NCBI GenBank assembly: GCA_018257865.1
Contig: JAEUBA010000002.1
Span: forward strand, 620,001-684,000
Direction of reading: 5' to 3'
DNA length: 64,000 nucleotides
Source of the DNA: Stereocaulon alpinum
Taxonomy: Eukaryota; Ascomycota; Lecanoromycetes; Lecanorales; Stereocaulaceae
Shown: positions 36,267-47,769 of the stretch, piece by piece
Numbering within the stretch: position 1 is the stretch's first letter
How the letters are laid out: every line of letters starts with the position of its first letter
Notes under the pieces: generated by a model
Told to the model about the DNA's origin: nothing
The model's input: the letters and a program-made list of their open reading frames with translations, nothing else
The model's database searches: none
Translations under genes and position numbers: made by a program

Positions 36267-37975
36267 ATGGCGACGATGTCGAGCACGATGGGCTCCTCGG
36301 AAGTGCTATTGAATCACATTAACGGCAGCGTCGTTTCAGACATCTCGACGACGACCAGCAATGGCAGTGCTACCCTTCCTGGCACTACAGAACCCGCACC
36401 TTCCAGATACCGGCATGTTGCAGCCGTCCATTCCAGACCTCGGACTTCTTGTCTAAGCCACGATTCAGAACATGCTCCTAGTTTTCTTGGTTTTAGAAAT
36501 CTGATGGTCCTTGTGTTAAGTACGCGTGCCAATACAGAATTCATATGCTCCATGGGTGATGTTTTTAGAAAGGAAATCATTCGCGCTAACCACGGCGCGC
36601 ATCTAGTTGTAATGAACCTGCGACTTGTAGTGGAAAATTACATGAAGGTGTGCTATTGAATGTCGAAGTTATTGAGTAGTGGCCGTGATCTGACTCGTCT
36701 CAGTATGGTGTCCTCATATGTATACGATGTCACGATTACCGAAGGCAAGACGTAATCCTTGGCGCTATCCTCTACGCACTGGTTCCGTGCCATCTCTTCG
36801 TCGCCTACATCATCGAGCTAGTAGCTGCTCATCAAGCCAAAGGAGCCGTCGGTCGTGCAAAGCGAAACGATGTGAAGCCTCAAAACAGTGCCGAAGTCGC
36901 CAAGTCATTTCGATCAACGTGGCGAAACATTGCGTGGGCTCATGGTATAAATGCAACGCTATCTCTTGCCGTTACCAGCATTGTCGTGTACAGTTCTATC
37001 CATCATCCTCTTATCGGCACGATCTCTGAGGTACATGCCATCATTGTCTGGCTCAAGATCTGCTCGTACGCCTTCACGAACCGCGATCTCCGTCACGCTC
37101 TGCTGAAGCCTGATTCTGCATCTTCACTTCCGGACCTCTATTACACCCGTCCCTATCCTCGCAATATAACTCTGGGAAACCTCAGCTACTTCTGGTGGGC
37201 GCCAACACTGGTCTACCAACCTGTCTACCCTCGCAGTTCATCGATTCGCTGGCTTTTCGTGGCCAAACGCGTTGCTGAATGCCTCTCACTCGGCGTATTC
37301 ATTTGGTTCGCAAGCGCCCAATATGCTGCTCCGCTTCTCCACAATTCGCTCTTCAAGATCGCCTCACTCGATTTGCCTTCTATTCTTGAGCGACTGATGA
37401 AGCTCTCAACCATCAGCATCATCACTTGGCTTGCCGGCTTCTTTGCTATCTTCCAGTCAGCACTGAACGCCTTAGCGGAGGTTATGAAGTTTGGTGATCG
37501 CGAATTCTACACCGACTGGTGGAATAGCCCGAGCGTGGGAGCATACTGGCGTACCTGGAATAAGCCCGTCTATCACTTCATGAAACGGCATATCTACAGC
37601 CCACTAGTCGCAAGAGGCTGGAGCTCCAATGCAGCAAGTGCTTGGGTTTTCGTGTTCAGTGGCCTGCTTCACGAATTGCTCGTCGGAGTACCTACGCACA
37701 ACATACTTGGTAAGTCAACCCATCATACCATTTGACATTGATAATGCGGACTAAAAGCAATTGCAGGTGTTGCATTCATTGGCATGGTCGTCCAGATACC
37801 ACTGATTTTCGTCACCTTACCGCTTGAGAAGATGGAAGGCATCAGCGGTAAAGTATTGGGCAACTGCATATTTTGGGTGAGCTTCTGTCTTGTAGGGCAG
37901 CCTTTGGCAGCTCTCCTGTACTTCTTTGCCTGGCAAGCAAAGTACGGTAGTGTATCTAAGAATCAGAGTCACTGA
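36267..37975 (+). CDS. Diacylglycerol O-acyltransferase, DGAT1/MBOAT type
   Basis: Exons 36267-36519, 36607-36647 (41 bp), 36704-37709 and 37767-37975 (introns 87, 56 and 57 bp) give 502 residues, typical of DGAT1. The family motif FYTDWWN is at 366-372 and the catalytic His lies in LLHELLVGVPTHN (His421). NLSYFWWAPTLVYQPVYPR (257-275) is the conserved FWWAPTL(C/V)YQ segment. Several hydrophobic stretches (e.g. ILYALVPCHLFVAYIIELVAA) match a polytopic ER enzyme. It transfers acyl-CoA to diacylglycerol, the last step of triacylglycerol synthesis. The related sterol acyltransferases carry FYxDWWN too, but the lengths of the loops and of the FWWAPT segment favour DGAT1. The substrate is inferred. 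Confidence 0.88.
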
Positions 37976-39021
37976 TGTCATCCCGCCTTCGGACTTTTGA
38001 TCAATCTTGCACTGCTGTCTTCGAGTCCACAGACCAGTCGTATCTTACTGATCCGTCATTTCATCATCTCAAAGAGTGGCGGAAGGTCTATGCAGATCTT
38101 CGACGACGGAAATTTCCATTTCCGGAACTTGGACTTCGCTAGGCAACCAAGCACTCTATCCTAGGATGATACTAAGACGAAATCGATAAGAATGTGACGA
38201 TTGAACCCAGACCGGATTGAACGGCGGACCTCGAGTTTCGTATACTGACCCTTTCTGACATGATAGCACAGTGGGGATATATGGCGGTACCCGAGCAAAA
38301 GCTGCATACACAGAGATCTACGGAATGCGGGCTTGTATTGATTTCCATGTAAGTACGAACGCAAGTCTCTTTCTCCAAAAGCTGAAGAAAGCTATGGAAG
38401 GTGCAAAAGACCCCCTTTTGTTTAGGATTAAAGAGTTCTTACCATGTGCACTGGAAAACCACAGTGAAACGACCTTTCGCCACCAATATCGCGAAAAGGA
38501 TGGCTTTTGAGTTCGAGTCGCACGAAGGCGCGTACAACGATGGAGTAAGACAAACATTCATGACCGTATGATGGAATGATCCACTTAAGGAGCAGGGGTT
38601 TCTCGCACTACAAGGTCAGTGAAACGAAGCATAGGATAATACTACATGCTTCTCGAAGATTTGTCGTGTCTCTTTCTCACACATGGTTTTGATCGATGTA
38701 TCACCCGTCTTGATGTCAGCAAAGCAACCAGGCCATCGGAGCATAGAAAGCATCCTTAGCCAAAGTAAGTGTGACAGACCCAGCTGCGCAGCGCACTGAG
38801 GCAGCTACATGTTCTCTTGGGCTGGAATATTGATACACGTGCGCCACGGATATGAAGACGCCATGCCGTCCTGATCTGTGCCCTGACCTGATCTAATGCT
38901 GGAGGGAGGAGAGTGAATGAAGCCAAAGAAATTGTTGGCTGCACCTCGGGACGTAAAGCTAAAGGTGCATGCTTGCAACAATTCTTGCTGTGTATTACGA
39001 TTCGAATTCGACCTCAAGCAA
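37976..39021. other. Intergenic between DGAT1 and the NSRP1-like gene (convergent)
   Basis: About 1 kb with no recognised gene. Two tRNA B-box-like strings near 38,205 and 38,510 were examined and rejected. Confidence 0.4.
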
Positions 39022-40131
39022 TCAAAGAGAGCCCAAGCCCAGAAGCTCATCCTCTAGCTTTCTGCTTTTAGCAGCTCTCTCATCTTCGTTATCTGAATCA
39101 TCGGATGCCGACCTCTTACCAAGCAGCTGCTCTTCAAATAGCCTCGTCTCTTGGTCTCGTGATGTCTCTCTGCCACCACGCCCTCCACCTGCTCTACCTC
39201 TTGGAATACTCCCTGACCCAGCAGCCGGCTGCGGTTTTGCCTTCGGCGCCGCCCCAGCGTTCAACCCAGCACTAAGCAACTGCCTCTTATCAACAACCTG
39301 CCCCTCCTCATTGAGCAGCGCGCCCTTCTCCTTCGCAAGCTCCACCTCACTCTTCTCCTTCTTCTCCTCACCAGGTATATCCCCTCCATCCTCCTTCCCC
39401 CTCCCCTCCTCAACAGCCTTCATGACCTCCTTATGCTTTTCCTCATCCCTCTCCAACAAGTTCTTATACAGCGCTTTCATCCCTCCACCCTCCCTCCTCT
39501 TCCTCTCCTCCGCCTGGGCCTCCTTAACACTCTCTTCCTCCTCAAGCCGCCTCATCTCTTCCTGCTGCCGCTTATAAGCGCCCGTAACGAACTTCTCTTT
39601 ATCAGCAAACTCATCCCCTTCCATCTCCCGCTCTTTCGCTAGCATTTTCTCTTTCGCACGTAATTGGTCGCGCTTCCGTACTTCGGCTGCGGCGAGTAGG
39701 TTTCCCATGTACTTTGGCTTCTTTTCTATATCAGCTCTTATATTTGCAGAGGTGGATGAAGAGGTGGGTTTGACGTGTAGGGAGTCGTAGACAGCATCGT
39801 AGTCGTAGATGCTGGGGTCAATCTCTTGGGCGGATTTGGCGTGTTTCGAGGTGCTGTGGTGTGTTGAGAGGTCGCCATATTGGGAGATTTTTGGTGGTTT
39901 AGAGCGGATGGAGGGAGCTGTGGAGGCGTTTATGGAGAGTGAAGATTTGGACTTCGTAGATGAGGGTTGCAGACCGCCTAGGGTAGATATGGGTTCTGTG
40001 GTTTCTGAGTCGTTGGGGGCATCTTCGGGCTCGGAGTCGTCGTCGAAGATTGTTTTTCGCTTTGCGGGTGGGGGCCGCTGACCTAGAGAGACTTTCTTAG
40101 TGATGTTCAAGCCGTACGACAATTTGGACAT
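39022..40131 (-). CDS. Nuclear speckle splicing regulatory protein 1-like (CCDC55 family)
   Basis: A single exon of 369 residues. The start at 40131 (MSKLSYGLNITKK) was chosen because the family begins with this motif; an upstream in-frame ATG at 40182 adds 17 unrelated residues. The signature DPSIYDYDAVYDS (about 100-112) precedes KKPKYMGNLLAAAEVRKRDQ and a long charged coiled coil (EEEMRRLEEEE). The tail is Gly/Arg-rich with an acidic end (DDSDNEDE). NSRP1-type proteins bind RNA and modulate splice-site choice in the nucleus; this role is taken from the family. It shares a 203-bp divergent promoter with the next gene. Confidence 0.85.
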   Translation of the reverse strand: MSKLSYGLNITKKVSLGQRPPPAKRKTIFDDDSEPEDAPNDSETTEPISTLGGLQPSSTKSKSSLSINASTAPSIRSKPPKISQYGDLSTHHSTSKHAKSAQEIDPSIYDYDAVYDSLHVKPTSSSTSANIRADIEKKPKYMGNLLAAAEVRKRDQLRAKEKMLAKEREMEGDEFADKEKFVTGAYKRQQEEMRRLEEEESVKEAQAEERKRREGGGMKALYKNLLERDEEKHKEVMKAVEEGRGKEDGGDIPGEEKKEKSEVELAKEKGALLNEEGQVVDKRQLLSAGLNAGAAPKAKPQPAAGSGSIPRGRAGGGRGGRETSRDQETRLFEEQLLGKRSASDDSDNEDERAAKSRKLEDELLGLGSL

Positions 40132-40334
40132 TGTAATATGTTTGTTGTTATAATGCTGGAAAAGATGGTGGGACACTGGCACCTAGGGCGATATTGAAGG
40201 TCCCCAAAGCGGCAAGCACAGCCGAGTGACACCTGCAGCCACCATCCTTCACAATTCCTTCACTACTCCTCAGATAATAATGGCGCCACACAACTTACGT
40301 ACACACCCACGATAGCATCCGCTCCAGCCTCATA
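40132..40334. promoter_or_regulatory. Short bidirectional promoter (NSRP1-like / NFKBIL1-like)
   Basis: Only 203 bp separate the two start codons of divergent genes, so both transcription starts must lie here. No TATA box is obvious. Confidence 0.5.
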
Positions 40335-41363
40335 ATGGCCTCAGCGCCAGGGGACCTCCTTGATTCCACCACTGCCCCCCCACCCCAACCCACCAAACCA
40401 TTCCGCTTCAAACGAAAGCGTCGCCTTTCTCCCTTACTCTCAGACCCCGAACCAAACCTAAAGCGCCGCGCCTCTACTTCACCCTCAGACTCTCACCACT
40501 CCTCGCATCGCCGCCGTCATCATCACTACCGCCACCACCACAGGTCTCGACGGCGGCCGCACACACCAGTCGATGACCCCACCCTCTACGACGACACCTA
40601 TCTCCCCAACAGCAGATCATCCCAATACACCCACCCTTCCTCCCTAGACCCGGAAACCGCCTTCCGCGAATCCCTTTTCGACGCCCTAGCCGACGACGAA
40701 GGCGCCGCCTTCTGGGAAGGTGTCTACGGCCAACCAATTCACACCTACAGTCCCTACACCGCCACAAAAGATTCCTTCGAAGATGAAGACCCCGAGAACC
40801 CAAAACTAGAAAGGATGACCGACGAAGAATACGTCTCTTACGTGCGGAGTAAGATGTGGGAGAAGAGCCACCAGTATATATTCGAACAGAGGAAGAAGAG
40901 GGAGGAGCAGCGGAAAGAGAAGAAGGTGAAAGACGAAGAGGGAAGGAGGTGGCAGGCTGGTGTTGAGGAAGCGTTGAGGAGGGGGGAGGAGAGGAGGAAG
41001 AGGGACAGGTTGAGGGGTGTTTGGGAGGGGTATCTAGCAAAGTGGGAAACTACATTCTCGCCCACACAAGCTGGAAGCATGAACGAGCGTATTTCCTGGC
41101 CTGTAGAAAGTGGGAAGTGCGGCGACATAAGCAAAGAAGAGGTCGAGCGATTCTTCAATCACGCGCCGCAGGCTGCTGCTGCTAAGAACGGTGGGGAGGT
41201 GGATTTAGTGGATGTTTTGAAGAAGGAAAGGGTGAGGTGGCATCCGGATAAGATGCAGCAGCGAGCTGGGAGCGCGGGGATTGATGAGGGTACTATGAAG
41301 ATTGTAACGGCTGTTTTCCAAGTTGTGGACAGGTTGTGGTCGGAGAAGAAGGGGAGGGGATAG
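40335..41363 (+). CDS. NF-kappa-B inhibitor-like 1 (NFKBIL1) family protein with J-like HPDK segment
   Basis: A single exon of 342 residues. The N-terminal third is basic and His/Arg-rich (RRRHHHYRHHHRSRRRP), likely nuclear. The middle is a Glu/Lys/Arg-rich coiled coil (RMTDEEYVSYVRSKMWEK, then KKREEQRKEKK). The C-terminal DVLKKERVRWHPDKMQQR and EGTMKIVTAVFQVVDRLW match the C-terminal domain of NFKBIL1-family proteins, with an HPDK motif as in J domains. Animal NFKBIL1 has been linked to splicing and transcription; the fungal role is not defined. Its pairing with a splicing-regulator gene through one promoter fits a nuclear RNA role, but that is inference. Confidence 0.75.
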   Translation: MASAPGDLLDSTTAPPPQPTKPFRFKRKRRLSPLLSDPEPNLKRRASTSPSDSHHSSHRRRHHHYRHHHRSRRRPHTPVDDPTLYDDTYLPNSRSSQYTHPSSLDPETAFRESLFDALADDEGAAFWEGVYGQPIHTYSPYTATKDSFEDEDPENPKLERMTDEEYVSYVRSKMWEKSHQYIFEQRKKREEQRKEKKVKDEEGRRWQAGVEEALRRGEERRKRDRLRGVWEGYLAKWETTFSPTQAGSMNERISWPVESGKCGDISKEEVERFFNHAPQAAAAKNGGEVDLVDVLKKERVRWHPDKMQQRAGSAGIDEGTMKIVTAVFQVVDRLWSEKKGRG

Positions 41364-41864
41364 ATTAACATTATGATACCCACTATTGCAATAGAGTATG
41401 AATTTACGATGTCCGCCGCTACTCTTAGAGTCATAGATGGCAATGTGGTTTTGAGGAATAGTGATTTGCTTTGCACTGTTGGAAGCATCAGCAGGCGTGG
41501 CATACGTAATGCGTCTGTAACATATCTTCATTACTAGATTGTGGTATATTGAAGCTGGAAATATTCAAGACATTTTGGAAATAGCTAAGGCATACTACGT
41601 AAGAAGCATGCTTGGTAGTAGGCCAACCGGGTATTCAAGAGTAGGAAACGTGGCGGGGGCCCAGCAATACAAAAGTACATCTGACAACACCGAGGCAAGA
41701 GCAACATACCCAAAGCTGCTTGCTGGTTCCAATTCGAACGCCTCGAACACCAAATATCGTTGAACCATGGATGGGCCATTATCCTGCCTGATCGTCATCG
41801 TGTAGATGAACAGCATGCATCATCCAAAGCGTCAACATTGTCATAGCACATGTCGATTAGCGGC
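41364..41864. other. Convergent intergenic region; nothing recognised
   Basis: About 500 bp between the 3' ends of the NFKBIL1-like gene and the PKA gene. No coding signal. Confidence 0.45.
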
Positions 41865-43414
41865 TCAAAAGTCCTTAAAGAGGTAGCCATGTCTGCAGCA
41901 GAGTCAGTGGCATTCGTAAGGTAGCTGTCGCTTCAACAGACTTACGGATCTGGTCCGTGTTCTCCGTACTGCTCCGTTTCTTCCGCGTACTTGTCGAACT
42001 GACTTGCATCTCCTTGCCCACCTTGAACGGGAGGCACATAGGGAGCATCAATGTCCTTTTTCGAGAGCCTTTCCCAAGTCACTTCGGCAAACCATGCATG
42101 GTTCATCACATCCTGTGAGCCGCCATGCAAATTTCCTAACCGCTTGGTCAAGTCAGGTGTTATGAGTCGGGTCAGGAGATCTTGTGCATCCGGGTGTATA
42201 TATGGTGGGTATTTGACTTTGCCTTTCAGAATGTTCTCGTAGATCTTCATGGGCGAGCCTCCGTCCCAAAAGGGTGTGAAACCGCAGAGCATTTCGAAGA
42301 TTAGTATTCCAAGAGACCACCTAGAATCCGCATTAGTTGAGATATCTGCCAAAAAAGGCTCATCGTCTTACCAGTCGACCGACTTGTTGTAGCCTTTCGA
42401 CGCTACAACTTCAGGTGCAAGATAATCGGGTGTGCCACAGAGCGTCCAGGTAATATCTGGCACTTCTTTGGCGAACCCGAAATCCGTGATCTTCAAGTGC
42501 CCATGTCTATCTAACAACAGATTCTCAGGCTTCAAGTCTCGGTATATGATGCCTTGTTGATGTAGGTAATCGAGAGCAAGGGTGACCTCAGCTGCATAAA
42601 ACTTGGCCACAGGATTGGGGAAACGCTTTGGATGACGTGAGTACAAGTATTCTATCAGGGTGTGTGACTGGTAATGATATTCGATATCATCGAGTGGACT
42701 AACCTGCGACTTGCGCAATAGACTGAAGAGCTCTCCGCCCTCTACAAAATCCATCACCATGTACAGATTCTTGGAATCCTGGAATGTTCCCCATAACGTC
42801 ACCAGGAAGGTATGCTTGACCTTCTGTAGCATCTTCCGCTCGTCATTGGTGTGTTCCACCTGTTTCATCTTTACCACCTGTGCCTTCTTCAAAACTTTCA
42901 CAGCATAGAAGCGTTGGTTGTGTCTCGATTGAACTAAATGGACTCGCCCGAAACTGCCAGTACCTAATGTGCGCTTGATATCGAAATCTGTCAGCGAGTA
43001 CTTGCCCCTCGTAGTGCGTGCCGCGTTGGGAGTAGTGGATGCTTGGGTGAGCGTCGAGTTAGTCACAGAGGGTTGTAAGCTTGATCCGTTCGTCTGGCCA
43101 GGTGTTTGTGATTGTATAGACCTGCCGTCTGCTGAGCCGCTCATCCCTGGACCTACCGGACCTTCGGATCTTATGGGTCCATCTTGCCCTGCGCTCCTCG
43201 GTGCTGATGTCGGTTGTGGACCTCCATGATTCACGAGCATTGTCTCGCCCCCCTTGTTTGAGCTATTCGACGAGCTCAAGGTATTTGCAGATGTAGATGT
43301 GAGGGAGCTTTTGTGTCCACCGGCTGACGTGGGGGTGACGGGTGGATTGTCGTTGGAAGAATGCTGATCATGCCCCTTTGTCTTCTTCTTTTTGAGGAAT
43401 CCGAGGGTCGGCAT
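41865..43414 (-). CDS. cAMP-dependent protein kinase (PKA) catalytic subunit
   Basis: Exons 43414-42704, 42625-42372, 42320-41946 and 41892-41865 (28 bp) with introns of 78, 51 and 53 bp give 455 residues. A Ser/Thr/Gly-rich, fungal-type N-terminal extension (~140 residues, starting MPTLGFLKKKKTK) precedes the AGC kinase domain: GTGSFGRVH (151-159), AVKVLKK (Lys173), YRDLKPEN (Asp267), DFG (285-287), TWTLCGTPDYLAPE with the activation-loop Thr298, and the hydrophobic C-terminus FKDF. The kinase is held inactive by a regulatory subunit and released by cAMP, and controls growth, sporulation and nutrient response. Intron 1 has no stop and keeps frame, yet conservation (LRKSQ joined to RFPNPVAKFY) requires its removal. 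Confidence 0.93.
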
Positions 43415-44656
43415 CAGAGCTTGGGTGATGCACAGCAGTAGTCACGGGAGAGTGACAGGGGAATAACGTGGAGAGAAAATTGCCGAGATGAAAGGGAGTT
43501 CCTGAAATAGAGTCGCAGAGGGCCAGTCTGCTTGAATAGGCACAGATTCAAGGCATGTAGGGATCCAATTGGTGCTCCAATCTTAGATAGCCTTTTATGC
43601 GGATCGATCTGTCGGTTCTCTGGCTTGATGTGTGATTGACGCGGTCAGACGCTTTGTTATCGATATACGCCGGCTGTTGGGGTGCTAGGACCTCTCCTTG
43701 TCAAGGAGGGACGAGTATGTCTTAGGAGGACCAGGCGGGGCTCCAATTATGCAAAAGTACCCGGATAATCGATAGACCCGATTGAGGAGGGCAATGGTCT
43801 GCTGGGTAGCAATAGGAGAATGGATAGATGATTTGATAGGAAGGTCGGAGGTTGAGGTTGACAGGTGATTGGCGAGCTTTGTCGAGTCCTGCGGAGAGAG
43901 GGGAATGGATGCTAGTTGCGGTTGTAGGAAGGAAGTCGCAGGTTTTGCCGATCACCGTCGCTAGGCCTAATTGGACAATAGCCAGTTAGCCCCACCTTCA
44001 TCCGACAGATATACCATTCCGAGTCGTGACTTCAACATCACGTCGCAAAAGTCATATAGAGTAAGGTACGATCTTCATGGTGTCGCGGTGGTGGTGGGGG
44101 GGTTGTGTCTGTGGGGGTAGGAAGACGGATGCAGATTGCCTACTTGTGCGCCAAGAGCTTGGCAGTTCTCTTCCAATTGCTCGTTTGCGGATAGCTGCAT
44201 TGACAGCCGACGAGGATCTTTGCTTGCTGTGCAAGATCTGTTCGAGGGCCTTTGGATGTGCTTTCTTGACTGACTTAGAAAATCCGCAGACTTAGGAATA
44301 CAAGAGGTGTCGACGATAAGAATGCAATCTGCGGGGTAAAGGTCTATTCATATCCGTGGCATTGGTGTGAACAGAGGGACATTTACAGAAGCTACTGCGG
44401 TGGAGTAAATGCCACTAAATTTGCGGACATGGTCCTGGACTGGCGGTGCCGATACTGGATAGTTTCGATGTTCCATCCTTCTTTGGGACATCCTTCGTAG
44501 ACACGTCAAATTTCCACTTCCCATTGCAGCCGTCTTCCGACTAGCTAGAATGCCCTATAGACCTGCGCCGTAACATGAAAAGTCAAATGCCGATTGACTG
44601 AAGCCCATCCATATGTTTCCCAAACCCAATCGTGCCGTGCTTGTACAAGCAATCGG
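43415..44656. other. PKA upstream region and ZIP-gene 3' flank; no gene recognised
   Basis: About 1.24 kb. Fungal PKA genes often have long 5' leaders, and the first several hundred bases likely serve this role. Short open frames at 44,052-44,295 on both strands are not convincing. Confidence 0.4.
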
Positions 44657-46349
44657 TCATCCAGCCGTTAATGCGAAACTTACACCCAAAATACCCATGC
44701 CAGTGAATGCAAAAGCAGTACAAAGATTCCGATTGTGAGTCAGACTCAGACTCTCGGAGAACAGCTGCAGGGCGACACTTGCCATAATACCAGCTGTAAT
44801 GGCAAACATACACCCATATACTATGTCTCCAGGCGCCGCGTCACCTCGTCCAGCGATCTTGAACCATAATGCAGCCACACCGGCTCCTAGCGGCTGGCTA
44901 ACGCCACCAAGAAGCGAACTCCAAAACATAGCTTTCCATCGGCTATTGATTGCAAGATATAATGGAAGTGCCATAGCGAAGCCTTCCGTGATGTTATGAA
45001 TGAATAATGCCATAAACACCGTGAAGCCTAATTTTGGATTGGCATGGTTTGTAGCGTAAGTGATGAAGCCTTCGGGAAGTTTGTGCAGGGCAATGGCAAT
45101 TGACGTTTGAAGTCCGATAGCAAGGAATGCATTGGATGGGACATGGTGATGATGTGGGGGATCATCATTCGCGGTTCCTGATGCTGAGTCGTCAGAGCCG
45201 CTGCGTGCAAGGCCGACTTCGCTCTCATCTTCTGGGTGCTCCTCAGGTATCTCCTCACCTAAATGAGATGGAACACGACCTTCTCGGCCTCGGAAGACAG
45301 CTTGCGCTGATGCGCCGGCCCTGGGTGCCGTTGGCCTATGGGACATCGTCAGCTTAGGTGATATCTGGGCGATTTCTTCGTCGTGAGCACTTGAACCGCC
45401 CAACTTTGCACAATTGTGTGGCGTAGTCGCAGTCCGGAGTAGCCCGGGATGCTGTGGAGGACCAGAGACTGAGAAGCGGCCGAATTGCCGCGAAGATACT
45501 CTCGTAGGACTTCGAGTGATGACCTTGTAGCATTCTTGGCCACAAGGCTCGCTGTACCCATAGCAAGGTCCACCTTGGTCGCATGAAGACTTTGCCCCTG
45601 AGACAAAAGTCGACACTCGAGCTGTAAGCCGAGTCTGCAGAGTCGGTCTTCGGGAAGTGGGCGCAAGAAGGGGAGCATCAGGCCTCTGAGTAATTTCTGC
45701 AGTGGCCGATCTTGACCTGCGTCCATGGCTGGGCTTTGAATCCAAATCTTCATGTCTGAGCAAAGGTGTTCCTTCCGATGCATGACCATTGTGCTTATGA
45801 TCATGGCCATCATGGTGATGAAGGGCGTTGTGAGAGTTTTCGTCGCCTTGATCCTCCCCTTCGTCGTGTGAATGGTCACAATCCACAACATGAGATGGAA
45901 TGTAACTATGCAGAATGCGTGAAATAATTTGTATCCCCACAACTCCACCCAGGAAGCATCCAATAGTGGCATAAGCAGCCGCGTCAGAAGACATACCGCC
46001 ATCGCTCAGGTACTTCTGCGCCGACGGAAGCATACTATACAAGGAAGAGAAAAGCTGTGTTATCGAAATCAGAATATGAGTATTGTGGGAATGCAGCATT
46101 CATCAGGCTCACCATAACGCCGAAGCTCAAACTTAGTGATGAGGCGAGAAAGGCATTACTGTCCTGTATCCTGAAATTGCGTTGTCCGGGTATGTATCGA
46201 ATGATCAAGTCCACACATATTATGCTAGCGCCCACTACGCAGGCTAAGGTTCGGTCAATGGGTATGCTCATACATTCCAATATACAAAATTTACCTATGC
46301 CGCTCACACAGGTCATTATCCAACCTCTAGTATCATTATTGAGGCCCAT
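44657..46349 (-). CDS. ZIP-family zinc transporter (vacuolar Zrt3-like)
   Basis: Exons 46349-46295, 46243-46113 and 46054-44657 (introns 51 and 58 bp) give 527 residues. Transmembrane segments surround a long cytoplasmic loop that is His-rich (HNALHHHDGHDHKHNGH) and acidic, a typical zinc-binding loop. The C-terminal half has the ZIP metal-site helices ALHKLPEGFITYAT (HKLPEG) and ALFIHNITEGFAMALP (HNITEG). The early segment SLSFGVMLFSSLYSMLPSA is characteristic of the Zrt3/ZIP branch. It is inferred to export zinc from the vacuole to the cytosol when zinc is scarce. The acceptor of intron 2 was chosen because it alone restores the conserved FGVM-LFSSLY join. Confidence 0.87.
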
Positions 46350-46758
46350 CTTCGCGGCCGCTAGTGCGGGTACTCCGCAATGATGAGCTTCTAGGAAGCC
46401 AAGACAGCGCAGAGGAATATTCCGAACCTTTACAGGAGGGTAGTGATATTGTTATAGGAATGGAGACAGCTCTAGGAAGTGTGACGAACGGCCGATGTAA
46501 ATAAATCAAAATGACGAATGCGGCAACCCAAAACCGTAGGGCGAAGCTTTATCACGCTAGTGAGTGGCCTCGAATCGATTGGCGTCTATCCAGATGATTG
46601 GCTCACAATCTCCGCTGCTTCAAGCACGTTGATGCTCCATCAAGCGCGTGGACTACTTGACTCATGACCACCTACTTCTCTTCACTGACTATAAGGCCTC
46701 TATAAGGGCTTCACGCCCGCCCAGGTGCACTCAGTCATTTCATCAATAGTCAGCCATC
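46350..46758. promoter_or_regulatory. Divergent promoter of the ZIP transporter and NUC1
   Basis: 409 bp between start codons. Two ATTGG pentamers (46578-46582 and 46596-46600) and two TATAAG-like strings (about 46,690 and 46,701) are placed to serve NUC1, about 70-180 bp upstream of its ATG. Confidence 0.4.
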
Positions 46759-47769
46759 ATGTCGAAGAGCACTCTCGCTATCATAGCAGGCATCTCAGCA
46801 GCAGCGGGCGCTGCAACTACAGCCTTGATCTTCTCTTCCCGGTCTGAGAAACAGGGACTGTCCACAGCGATACCGAGGCAAGCTTCACCCTCAGCGCCCA
46901 TCTCAGCTCATCCCACACCGCTTAAAGACACTGTCGCTCCGGTCAACCCGAATGGCCTCTTCCAGTACGGCTTTCCAGGCCCAATAAATGATCTCCACCC
47001 GACCCTCTCCACAACTTCCGCCTTCGATCGCCGCACTCGCAATCCAGCCTGGGTAGCGGAACATGTTACACCCGCCTCACTAGCCGCCAGCAATGCTGAT
47101 CGGAAGCATTCATACTTTGTCGAAGATATCACCATACCTGCCAAATTCCGCGCTAAATTGAGCGACTACTTCCGCTCAGGCTACGATCGGGGCCACCAGG
47201 TGCCTGCTGCGGACGCTAAATGGAGCCAGGATGCGCTGGATCAGACGTTCCTGCTAAGTAATATGTGCCCGCAAGTGGGGGATGGCTTTAACAGGGACTA
47301 CTGGGCGCACTTTGAAGATTTCTGCCGGCGGTTGGCCAACAACTACCCAAGCATAAGGATTGTAACGGGACCGCTCTATCTACCCAAAAAGGACCCAGAT
47401 GATGGAAAATGGAAGGTTTCATATGAAGTTATCGGAAATCCGCCCAACATCTCAGTGCCAACGCATTTCTACAAAGTCATATTTGCCGAGGATGGGAAAA
47501 CTGGTGGGAACGTCAGTCTCGCGGCTTTTGTATTACCGAATGCACCTATTGCAAATGATAAACCGTTGCTGGACTTCGAGGTACCTCTCGAAGCCGTGGA
47601 AAGGGCAAGCGGGTTGGAGTTTGCGGCGAAACTGCCTGCGCAGAGAAGGAAGAAGCTGTGTGAAGAGGTGCATTGCACTGTGATTGTGCGCGACTATATG
47701 GATAGACAGAAGAACCTTATGGGGCAAGCGCCAGGCAAGAGGCCAACGAATGGTTTATGGAAGGCATAG
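46759..47769 (+). CDS. NUC1: Mitochondrial nuclease Nuc1 (endonuclease G family)
   Basis: A single exon of 336 residues. A short membrane/targeting segment (residues 5-25, LAIIAGISAAAGAATTALIF) leads to the DNA/RNA non-specific nuclease domain. The catalytic motif DRGH is at 143-146 (YDRGHQVPAAD). The metal-binding Asn residues lie in LLSNMCPQ (Asn168) and DGFNRDYW (Asn178). Nuc1 sits at the inner mitochondrial membrane or intermembrane space, degrades nucleic acids, and takes part in mitochondrial DNA turnover and apoptosis-like death in yeasts. Family and active site are clear. Confidence 0.93.
   Translation: MSKSTLAIIAGISAAAGAATTALIFSSRSEKQGLSTAIPRQASPSAPISAHPTPLKDTVAPVNPNGLFQYGFPGPINDLHPTLSTTSAFDRRTRNPAWVAEHVTPASLAASNADRKHSYFVEDITIPAKFRAKLSDYFRSGYDRGHQVPAADAKWSQDALDQTFLLSNMCPQVGDGFNRDYWAHFEDFCRRLANNYPSIRIVTGPLYLPKKDPDDGKWKVSYEVIGNPPNISVPTHFYKVIFAEDGKTGGNVSLAAFVLPNAPIANDKPLLDFEVPLEAVERASGLEFAAKLPAQRRKKLCEEVHCTVIVRDYMDRQKNLMGQAPGKRPTNGLWKA

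Noticed and set aside
38190..38520. tRNA B-box-like strings (GTTCAATCC on minus, GTTCGAGTC on plus)
   Set aside because: No A box or acceptor-stem pairing could be found at the right spacing on either strand.
45349..46002. 217-codon minus-strand frame overlapping the ZIP gene
   Set aside because: It is an alternate-frame shadow; the overlapping frame has clear ZIP motifs and consistent exon phases.
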